Of a stretch of 64,000 nucleotides of DNA, positions 46,601 to 53,532 are shown in pieces. Within the stretch, counting starts at the first letter, position 1; every line of letters begins with the position of its first letter. The DNA comes from Qipengyuania flava (GTDB lineage Bacteria; Pseudomonadota; Alphaproteobacteria; Sphingomonadales; Sphingomonadaceae). A program made the position numbers and the translations under genes. Location of the stretch: NCBI RefSeq assembly GCF_011762005.1, contig NZ_JAASQU010000001.1, positions 1,171,974 to 1,235,973 on the forward strand. Direction: 5' to 3'. The notes below the pieces were generated by a model, which saw only the letters and a program-made list of their open reading frames with translations, was not told the DNA's origin and searched no databases.

Positions 46601-47122
46601 ACGCGCACCGTCGCCTTCCTCGGCGGTTCGCAGACGCTGACCAGCGAAAGCAGCAACAGCGGCTTCGCGGCTGCGGTCGGCATCAGCTACGATTTCGAAG
46701 GCCCGCTGGGCACGATCTCGCCGGGTATCGAGCTGCGCTATGTCGACCACTCGTTCGATCCGGTCACGGAGACCGGCGGAACGCTGGCGCTGCAGATCAA
46801 CCGCGAGGATGTCGAAAGCCTGCAGGGTCGCATCGGACTGGACTACCAGAATGCCGGTGGCCCGATCCGCATCGATGCCAATATCGATTTCGTGCACGAG
46901 TATGAAGACGGCCCGGCCTTCTTTACCGCTCAGTTCGCCGGCGGAACCGGCCCGGCAGTGCCGTTCCTGCTGGCCAATCAGTCGAAAGACTGGGGCGAAG
47001 CCGGGCTATCGGTGAAATATGTAACCGGTGCGGCCGCGTTCGGCGTGGGCTTCGACACCACGATCGGTCGCGACAATGCCGATGCGCAAACCTACCGCGC
47101 AACGGCGACCTTCAAGTTCTGA
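43670..47122 (+). CDS. S1-family serine protease autotransporter
   Basis: 1150 residues. Signal peptide cleaved after TPAHA (near 32). Chymotrypsin-fold passenger with catalytic His80 (LFAAHCVND), Asp149 (LEGDIALASL) and Ser278 (TAGGDSGGP); two cysteines flank the His (65 and 81). Then an acidic spacer (about 470-560) with recurring EFSEE/EFAEE/EFSDE units, a beta-helical stretch (LTSLIDVSQFGGTITVDGGL-type repeats), and a C-terminal 12-strand autotransporter barrel (about 870-1150) ending with Phe (ATFKF). A type V secreted surface protease; substrate unknown. A longer reading upstream of 43670 is not supported by a ribosome site. Terminated at 47152-47181. Confidence 0.92.
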   Translation: MKSTFNRTGSRLLAGAATIALSSVALSTPAHAIVPNDNYTPDEIVDTDEEFAGVGQFYRNDGFVCTGTLINPRTVLFAAHCVNDVPETDYNTTIRSAFSFNVNALPGFIDWINNGFASNPDLAVFDVNRIYYDPRSVARPDGQGFLEGDIALASLSDPAADLPTWSLLFSPLPTPEEIDDTTGTGYHVNITGYGRTGSGTNGDDLGIDWRRKSAENMIGALTSFDDRNTFLFGAAFGDLPQVLYRLDFDDPNKTNPFDFNLYKDEPLEREGTTAGGDSGGPLILDAANNTLSDEDLVIAVLSGGSRFFGAQEFSSYGTESFYQPLYLFWDYIVATNPYRYVTAKAGDGNWEDGSHWETTLDPVYRVIDENGDVVNGLPTSPGNGITGDAPQWGEVCFDPEGDNVGDGCQDLGSGEATPPARNADGTVSSGIGEADGEMLDALGGGNEASPTTATSANGRGALGRDGLINANEAHNGAPEFSEEVAHGNGGAEFAEENPQASDGGSPEFSDEALPDPTLDNGLPGATDFVPDNIDPVVSADADVNVDPRYFDVTLGNAGTTTLSSDVTIDRLTVQSTAGLDITADGSLTSLIDVSQFGGTITVDGGLTSVGDYTIFGGALQGGGTVTAPFVTNMMGAISPGTIGGIDTLTIDGSLVQSSAATLMIDIAADGTSDQLAVTGAAAIDGVVAVGSGITAQTNGLGQEYTILTADGGVTGTFVEGTISAILSQSFTYTDTAVIMQIDAASYRSAISGASAVQSSYARLFDQNRGNAALSELYGLDFASAQTIQSTFDGLAPVGETAVQQLAAQSYQNLQTFNANRLRESTLASSGGTIATMGNPIHTADMSVSRGSQPINAGAMGLDQADEPTRVQDGAIREDLAIYLAGGFLSGSGSSMPGYAGQTTDVDGYFIAGGLEYFPSDLSMIGVSGYYSDLEADVVLGQEADSRILALSLYGSAKTEDGFVVDGQLSLTDIDIDTTRTVAFLGGSQTLTSESSNSGFAAAVGISYDFEGPLGTISPGIELRYVDHSFDPVTETGGTLALQINREDVESLQGRIGLDYQNAGGPIRIDANIDFVHEYEDGPAFFTAQFAGGTGPAVPFLLANQSKDWGEAGLSVKYVTGAAAFGVGFDTTIGRDNADAQTYRATATFKF

Positions 47123-47151
47123 TCGCCCCGGCGCCAGACACCACGACACAG

Positions 47152-47181
47152 GGGCCGTCCGGGAGACCGGGCGGCCCTTTT
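47152..47181 (+). terminator. rho-independent terminator after the autotransporter gene
   Basis: Stem GGGCCGTCCGG / CCGGGCGGCCC with a GAGA loop and one G-U, followed by TTTT. Confidence 0.9.
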
Positions 47182-47256
47182 GCTTGAGGGAAACCATTTT
47201 CCTACTTTGACCAATCGTGCCTAATCAGGGCGCCTCTTCATTTCAGGAGGCCCCCA

Positions 47257-47853
47257 ATGAACCGCAAACCGATCTTCGATACCCTACGTCGCCTGCTGGG
47301 CCGCCCTTTCCGCCAGTCGGAAGTCGTCGCGCTCGATGATGCGATCGACGCCTCGCTCGACCCGCATCCGCAACCACGAAAAACCGAAAGCCCTCACACA
47401 GTCGGCGATGCGGGGCTCGAACTGATCCGCCGTTTCGAAGGCTGCGCGCTCAAGCGAGCCGATGGATTGATCGAAGCCTATCCCGACCCGGGGACCGGGG
47501 CCGCACCGTGGACGATCGGCTGGGGCGCCACCGGACCGGATATCGGCCCGGGCACCGTGTGGACACAGCAACAGTGTGACGATCGGCTGTCGCAAGACCT
47601 CGCCCGCCATGCGCGCGAGGTCGCCGAGGCGGTGCAGGACGCGCCGACATCACAGGCGCAGTTCGATGCGCTTACCAGCTTCCATTATAACACCGGCGCG
47701 ATCCGGCGAGCGACCTTGCTGCGCTTGCATCGTGCCGGCCGTTTCGAAGAAGCCGCCAATGAATTCTCGCGCTGGACCCGAGCAGGTGGCCGCGTGCTCA
47801 ATGGCCTCGTCCGCCGACGCGCCGCCGAAGAGTTGCTCTATCGGTCGGGCTAA
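47257..47853 (+). CDS. GH24 lysozyme (muramidase)
   Basis: 198 residues. After a basic 50-residue N-terminal extension without signal peptide comes the T4/lambda-type lysozyme domain: catalytic Glu in LIRRFEGCALKR, then YPDPGTGAAPWTIGWGATG with the Asp/Thr positions, and DALTSFHYNTGA. Cleaves peptidoglycan glycan strands. AGGAGG precedes ATG 47257. No holin, spanin or other phage genes are adjacent, so it is a stand-alone cellular copy. How it would cross the membrane is unclear. Confidence 0.9.
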   Translation: MNRKPIFDTLRRLLGRPFRQSEVVALDDAIDASLDPHPQPRKTESPHTVGDAGLELIRRFEGCALKRADGLIEAYPDPGTGAAPWTIGWGATGPDIGPGTVWTQQQCDDRLSQDLARHAREVAEAVQDAPTSQAQFDALTSFHYNTGAIRRATLLRLHRAGRFEEAANEFSRWTRAGGRVLNGLVRRRAAEELLYRSG

Positions 47854-47946
47854 GCAAACCCCGCCGTTCAATGGCTTGGACAATACGACGAATGGTGGAA
47901 CCGGAACGATTTGGCTTCCGTTGGGGGATCAAAGGAGAACCCCCTG

Positions 47947-48738
47947 ATGCGTAGCTTTGTCGTGGGAGCGGCTGCTATCGCGCTTGCCTGTGGCAGCGCC
48001 CTTGCTGTCCCCGGCACAACCGCGTCAAGCAGCACGTCGACTGAATTTTCGCGAGTATCCTCTTCCGCCGATGCCTCGCCGGAGCTTGATACGCGGCGCT
48101 TGGACAAGGCCGTGTACGAGGCTGACCGGAACGCGCTGGCACAGCTTCGCATGGAAACCAAATGGCTTGCCGGCTGCCCGGATGCGCTGGCATCGCGCGT
48201 CGGCACGTGTCGCAAGGGCGCAGTGGCCAGTTCCGCGAAGGGTCCGGACGGAACTGCGTTTACCCCTTCCTTTTTCAACCTCGGACAGGCTGATACGGGT
48301 AACTTTTCTTACGCTGCGGGCTATCTTCTACGAGAAGCACCGGGCGGGAACGTGACGGGGCATGTCCCGCTGCTGGGCGGCGCACTGGCGATCGGACAGG
48401 TTTGGCCAGATGACTATACGAGCGGCCCGCTGCCCGACTACTACATCGACTATTTCGATCTCGGAACGAGTGCATCCTACAGATTCGCCAACGACGTGAT
48501 TTATCGCGTCGATCCTCAGGACGGTACGATTACCGCCATTGCAGGCATACTCACCGACGACAATTTCGTCATCGGTGAACCGGCGCCCGGCGGCTACGAT
48601 GTCTACAATGTCCCCTATGCGTTTCGCAGCCGCTACGCGGATAGCGAAACGGCGATCTATCGCTATGCCAACGGTTATGTTTACCGGCTCGACCCGGCGA
48701 CGCGAGAAGTCGACGCCGTGATCGAGCTACTGATATGA
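47947..48738 (+). CDS. secreted protein with duplicated YR(F/Y)AN-YR-DP repeat
   Basis: 263 residues. Signal peptide MRSFVVGAAAIALACGSALA. Two matching units, SYRFANDVIYRVDPQDGTI near 175 and IYRYANGYVYRLDPATREV near 240, suggest repeated beta-hairpins. The two cysteines CPDALASRVGTC near 76-87 may form a disulfide. GGAGA before ATG 47947. ATGA overlap with the fasciclin gene implies coupling. I know no function; short proteins with such YRYxxGYVYxxDP strings occur in related genomes by recollection only. Confidence 0.7.
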   Translation: MRSFVVGAAAIALACGSALAVPGTTASSSTSTEFSRVSSSADASPELDTRRLDKAVYEADRNALAQLRMETKWLAGCPDALASRVGTCRKGAVASSAKGPDGTAFTPSFFNLGQADTGNFSYAAGYLLREAPGGNVTGHVPLLGGALAIGQVWPDDYTSGPLPDYYIDYFDLGTSASYRFANDVIYRVDPQDGTITAIAGILTDDNFVIGEPAPGGYDVYNVPYAFRSRYADSETAIYRYANGYVYRLDPATREVDAVIELLI

Positions 48739-49346
48739 CACGCTTTGCAACGAAACGCCGGACGTGCCTCTTGCCGATGGCATTGGTTCTCGCGGCCCCC
48801 TTCACGCTAACTGCGTGCAAGGACGAGCCAACACCCGACACGACGGAAAGCGTCGCGACCCGTGATGACGGGACGCTGACGCTCGCCGCGGCCCTGGGCG
48901 CGGATGAAGACCTTGGAAAGACTCAGGAAGCGATCGAACAGTCGCAACTGGTAGGCGTGTTAGACGGTCCCGCCAGTTATACGCTGCTGGCGCCGACCAA
49001 TGAGGCATTCGCCGAATATGGCGTCGAAGCGGACGCGTTGTTCGACGATGCCAGTCGCCCGGTTCTTGCCGCGATCGTGCGCAACCACGTACTCCCCGGT
49101 CACCTGACACCCGAAGCGATAGGCGCTGCGATCGACCGCAAGCGCGGGCCGGTTGCCATGATGACTTTGGGCAATGCTACCGTCACCTTCAGCCGCGATG
49201 GAGGGAAGCTCCGCGTGGCTACGGAAGGGGGCCAGCCGGCCAGCTTTGCAGAGGGGGCAGCCGCTATGAACAATGGCGTCCTGATTCCGATCGATCGCCT
49301 GTTGCTGCCTCGCCGCGATGCGGTCGAACCTAGTAATCCCGACTGA
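48735..49346 (+). CDS. fasciclin-domain lipoprotein
   Basis: 203 residues. Lipoprotein signal ending FTLTAC (Cys28). One FAS1 domain from about 48: LTLAAALGADEDL, LVGVLDGPASYTLLAPTNEAFAEYG (the H1 motif), VLAAIVRNHVLPGHLTPEAI (H2) and ending near NGVLIPIDRLLLP. FAS1 proteins mediate adhesion or surface contacts. Starts inside the previous stop (ATGA). Its end overlaps the convergent tamB by 17 bases. Confidence 0.9.
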   Translation: MTRFATKRRTCLLPMALVLAAPFTLTACKDEPTPDTTESVATRDDGTLTLAAALGADEDLGKTQEAIEQSQLVGVLDGPASYTLLAPTNEAFAEYGVEADALFDDASRPVLAAIVRNHVLPGHLTPEAIGAAIDRKRGPVAMMTLGNATVTFSRDGGKLRVATEGGQPASFAEGAAAMNNGVLIPIDRLLLPRRDAVEPSNPD

Positions 49347-52300
49347 TCTCCGCGACGACGCTTTCACGCCCCACTGTCGAGACCGCAGCCAGCAGCGAAA
49401 GCCAGCTGGTCACACGGAATTCCACTTCGGTGGCGCTGTAACCGCGGCCATCGGTGATAATTTCCGCATAGAAGCGGCGCCCGAAATTCTTGCCCAGAGC
49501 CACACCTGTTCCGCGGCCCAGCGCCGGGTCCGCGCTGACGATCCGCAAGCGATCGAGGCCGATGGCGCTGCGTAGCTGGTTGATCGGATCAAGCCCTCCA
49601 CCACCGCGCAGGCTTGCCACTGCAGCGCCTAGCTGCAGCGCATCGGTGGCCGAAAGGCTGGTCACCGAACCGCCGAACAACAAGCGGGCGAGAAGCTCTT
49701 CCTCGGGAAGCGAGGGGTCGGAGGTAAAGGCGATCTCCGGCTGGGTCGCGCTGCCGCGCACGGTGACCTCGACCGTGAGACCATCGCTTTCGGTCTCGGC
49801 GCGAATGTCCAGTCGCGGATCGACCGGCAGATTGGCGTCGAATTCGATTTCGCCGCGGGTCAGTTCGAACTGGGTCCCCGCAAAGGTGTAATCGCCACGG
49901 ACGACTTCGGCGCTGCCGCCGATGCGCGGATCGTCGGTTGTCCCGCGCAGGATCACATCGGCCGACCATTCGCTGTCGAGCCCCATCCCGTCAACGTTGA
50001 TACGGCTGGCTGCCGTCGCATCGATCAAATAACGCCAGGGGCGTGCCGGGGCAGCCTGCGGCGCCCGATTGGCGGGTGCGTTGATCTCGCGCGTGGCGAT
50101 CTGCGGCAGTCGCAGATCGTCCGATGCGGTGCCCAATCGCCAACTAGCCTCATTCACCCGGACGCGCCCCGCGATGGTTCCGCCCAGGCCATTGGAAACG
50201 ATCCGCAGCGGCCCGGTGATCGTCGCGCTGAGCCCGCCAGTATCGAGGAGCCGCGCATTGCGCGCCGAGGCCCGCAGATCGATGATCGGTCCACGGATTT
50301 CGAGCACTCGACCTTCGACCGTTTCGCCCAGCGTCCGCAGATCGACGATACCGCTCCCGCTGACGCTGCCACCGTTCACCGCAGTCCCGGCAAAACGGGT
50401 CAGCTGCAACCGCGATCCACTGAAGCGACCGCGCAGCGCAATATCGCTGATATCGGTGCCCGAAAGCGAGCTGCGCAATTGCAACGCATCACCCGATAGC
50501 GACCCACGCACGGTGGGGTCCTGAAGTGTCCCGCTGGCATCGGCGGCAATCGCGATCGGCCCGGTGATATCAAATGTGTCGAGCGCCGCGAGGCGCCAAA
50601 GGCTTTCGGCTGCGCCACGATAGCGCAATTGCGCGGCGAGGCGGCCTGCACGCAACCTGTCGATCAACACGCCCTGCCGGGGAAGCCCGGTTATGCGCGC
50701 CTGTACCCGGCCACGCTGGATGTCGGAATTGCCCAGAATGGCACGCGTTGCCAATTCGTCCTCGGTCAATCGTGCGACCAGCGCAACATTGACCGGGCGC
50801 GATGTCAGGACGAGCCCCGACCGGGTCAGTCCTTCGATCTTCACCGTCGCATCGCTGACGGGCAGCCCGTTGGCGCTGGTGCGATAGTCGATGGCGCCCG
50901 AGATCGTCCCCCCAAGGCCTGTGTCGGCGCGGACGACGTCGATCAGCGAAAGCGGCATTCGCGCGAGCTTGAAATCGAAGTCCAGATTGCCGCCCCCGAA
51001 GCTGCCGGATGCAATCATGCCACCGTCGCCATACGACAATTGCGTCGGCGCCAAACGCCAGCCACCGCCGTCGAGCGAAGTAAGCACTGCGCGACGCGGC
51101 ATGGTAATGCGGCGTCCGGCGAATTGTCCCTTTGCGGCGAGCGCAATCCGCTCGGGCGCTATAGCGGCATTGAGATCCAGCACGAAACGGCCGCTACGCC
51201 GTCCCGAGAGGGACGCGTCGATCCGTCCGACCCCGTCTTCCAACGCCCCTTCTGCGGCCAGACGACCAATGAACAGCGTGCCGTAGGACAGACCGGCCGC
51301 GCTGGCCGACCCCGTGAAGGCAGTGCGCCCTTCTCCGATCACACCGCTGGCGTCGATATCCGCGCGCGCGATACGCATTGCGGGTTCACCCCCGAAACGC
51401 GCATTCCGTGCGGCCAAATCGATCGTGACTCCCTGCGCGCCGCCGCGTGGTGCCAGCGCGACGGTGCCCGACAAGCCACCGCCGTTGAATGCGAGCGTAC
51501 CGTCGGCACCGCCTTCGACCAGCGCGATCCCGCCGGTCACATCCGTATCGGAAATGCGCAATTGCCCGATCGTAATCCGCGTCGGTCCATCGGCAGGTGC
51601 CAACAGGGCAAGCTCCCCAGCGAACGGGCCAAGCACAGACCCGCCCTCGGTATCGATCGCGAAGCCCTCCTCGCTCGGGGCAATGGCCACCCGGACATTT
51701 TCCAGCCCGGTAAAAGGCTGATCGAAAACCAGTGCTGCGGTCGGACCAGTCTCGGTTACGCTGGCTTCAACTGTGAATGCGCCATAATCGGCATGGCGCC
51801 CGCTGCCGGCCACGCGCGTGGTTCCGTCACGCACGCTGCCATCGAGCGCCATGGCCAGCTTGCTTGCGTTGATCCGCAACCGGTCGAAATCGAGCGGTCC
51901 ATCGCCCCCCGTGGCGATACCCCCGCGTACGCGGATCGCCGGCCCGGCAAGATTGGCCAGCGTGGCATTGGTAACGGGGGTAACCCGTGCGTCGAGTTCC
52001 GCACCCAGCCGCCAGGGCCGGCCCGGCTGCAGCGCGAAGTCGATAACCGCCGTGCCCCCCGCGGTACCGACATTGTCGAGCGCGAGGCCTTGTGCGCGCA
52101 CCGGACCGCGGATCAGATAGGATCCACGCGCGAGATCGCCGCGGAGGGCGAGATTTGCCGACGCATTGGCGAATGTCAGGCGCAGATCGTCCGCCAGCAA
52201 CATCGAACCGGAGAGGACCAACGTGCCGCTGCCACGGCCATCGACCAGACGGGGATCGACCAGCGCGTTGCCGCTGACAATCCGCGCGACCGCCAGGTTC

Positions 52301-53532
52301 AGCGGCAACGTCCAGCGTGTCCCATCGTAATCGGCCGTTCCCTGCTGGCGCAGGCCGGTCAGTACGGTTCCGGCGAGATCGGCTTCGGCCACGCGCAGGT
52401 CATGGACGATAGCGAGATCATCGAACGCCCCGTCGATCGTGGCGGTGAGCCGTGCATCGCGCAGGCTCATGTCCTCGCCCAAGAGGTTCGGATCGCGCAC
52501 CCGCGCAGCAATCTCGAGCGCTTCGGCGCGGTTCTGGGCGAGGTCGAGCAACCCTTCGGCGGTCAGGTCGAGCCCGGCGCCGCGGAGCAATGCGCGGCCG
52601 TCGAACACGCGATCGTCGATTGCAATCTCGCTCTTGATTGCGACGTCATCACCCAGCGCGCGGGCGGGAATTCCGGTAACGAAGCTCGAGGGATCGAACC
52701 GGCCCGACAGGCCGAACAGCCCGGCGCGATTGGTAATCCGCAGCGCGGCTATGCGCTCGTCCTCGCCGCGCACGAGCAAACCCCCGGTCCAGCGCGACCA
52801 GGTACCATCGCCGCGAAGCCGTGCGGTGTAGGAATTTTCGAGGCCAGCCAGCGCCGCGATCGGCCCATCGGCAGCCGCAACCACATCAACTGCGAGATCG
52901 AAATCGTCCCCATCAGGTTCGGCATTGACCAGCAGGTTAAGCCGGTCACTCTGTCCCAATTCTCCGTCCAGATCGACCATCAACCTGCGGTCGGCTACCT
53001 GCACGCTGCCCGCTACATCCACACGCTGCGGCCCGTCGCCGGCAATTCCGGGAGCCAGAGTGAGGTTCTCGATCGCCAGTTCTTCGATATCGATATCGAA
53101 GCCCGGGAGGATCGGCCCCTCTTCTTCGCTGGGGAGAAATTCCGGCAAGCGCGCCAGCGTCGCGCGGCGCGCGGCGAAACTGTCGATCTCGAGCCGGTTC
53201 GACAGCCAGCCACCCGGGTTCCAGTCCACCTCTGCGCGGGGTATCGTGAGGAACACGCCTTGCGGGTCCGACAGTTCCACATCGTGGAGTACGGCCGCGC
53301 CGTAGAGATTGCCATCGATCCGCCCGATGCGGATGTTCAGCCCGTTCGGGAACGTCCGTTCGGCTATGCGACTGGCAAGGAAACGCTCGCCGATCGGCGT
53401 GTTGAGCAGAAGCAATCCGCCGCCCAGCAGAAGGACCAGCGCCGCCGCCAGGCCAAGCAGCCATTTGCGCCCGCGTCCGCCAGCGGCCTTCCCCTCCCCG
53501 GTTGGCTGTTCCAGCGATTCCGCGTCCGCCAT
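49330..53532 (-). CDS. tamB: translocation and assembly module protein TamB
   Basis: 1400 residues. N-terminal membrane helix KWLLGLAAALVLLLGGGLLLL at about 23-43 anchors it in the inner membrane; the rest is a long beta-taco of repeated strands spanning the periplasm, ending in the DUF490 domain (VEVTVRGSATQPEIAFTSDP and ELLARLLFG) and a C-terminal aromatic strand. Works with TamA in outer-membrane protein assembly and lipid transport. ATG 53532 overlaps the tamA stop (TGATG). Confidence 0.94.
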   Translation of the reverse strand: MADAESLEQPTGEGKAAGGRGRKWLLGLAAALVLLLGGGLLLLNTPIGERFLASRIAERTFPNGLNIRIGRIDGNLYGAAVLHDVELSDPQGVFLTIPRAEVDWNPGGWLSNRLEIDSFAARRATLARLPEFLPSEEEGPILPGFDIDIEELAIENLTLAPGIAGDGPQRVDVAGSVQVADRRLMVDLDGELGQSDRLNLLVNAEPDGDDFDLAVDVVAAADGPIAALAGLENSYTARLRGDGTWSRWTGGLLVRGEDERIAALRITNRAGLFGLSGRFDPSSFVTGIPARALGDDVAIKSEIAIDDRVFDGRALLRGAGLDLTAEGLLDLAQNRAEALEIAARVRDPNLLGEDMSLRDARLTATIDGAFDDLAIVHDLRVAEADLAGTVLTGLRQQGTADYDGTRWTLPLNLAVARIVSGNALVDPRLVDGRGSGTLVLSGSMLLADDLRLTFANASANLALRGDLARGSYLIRGPVRAQGLALDNVGTAGGTAVIDFALQPGRPWRLGAELDARVTPVTNATLANLAGPAIRVRGGIATGGDGPLDFDRLRINASKLAMALDGSVRDGTTRVAGSGRHADYGAFTVEASVTETGPTAALVFDQPFTGLENVRVAIAPSEEGFAIDTEGGSVLGPFAGELALLAPADGPTRITIGQLRISDTDVTGGIALVEGGADGTLAFNGGGLSGTVALAPRGGAQGVTIDLAARNARFGGEPAMRIARADIDASGVIGEGRTAFTGSASAAGLSYGTLFIGRLAAEGALEDGVGRIDASLSGRRSGRFVLDLNAAIAPERIALAAKGQFAGRRITMPRRAVLTSLDGGGWRLAPTQLSYGDGGMIASGSFGGGNLDFDFKLARMPLSLIDVVRADTGLGGTISGAIDYRTSANGLPVSDATVKIEGLTRSGLVLTSRPVNVALVARLTEDELATRAILGNSDIQRGRVQARITGLPRQGVLIDRLRAGRLAAQLRYRGAAESLWRLAALDTFDITGPIAIAADASGTLQDPTVRGSLSGDALQLRSSLSGTDISDIALRGRFSGSRLQLTRFAGTAVNGGSVSGSGIVDLRTLGETVEGRVLEIRGPIIDLRASARNARLLDTGGLSATITGPLRIVSNGLGGTIAGRVRVNEASWRLGTASDDLRLPQIATREINAPANRAPQAAPARPWRYLIDATAASRINVDGMGLDSEWSADVILRGTTDDPRIGGSAEVVRGDYTFAGTQFELTRGEIEFDANLPVDPRLDIRAETESDGLTVEVTVRGSATQPEIAFTSDPSLPEEELLARLLFGGSVTSLSATDALQLGAAVASLRGGGGLDPINQLRSAIGLDRLRIVSADPALGRGTGVALGKNFGRRFYAEIITDGRGYSATEVEFRVTSWLSLLAAVSTVGRESVVAEISRDY

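Noticed and set aside
47257..47853. Lysozyme as a sign of a prophage
   Set aside because: No integrase, structural, holin or spanin genes and no attachment repeats around it; base composition like the neighbours.
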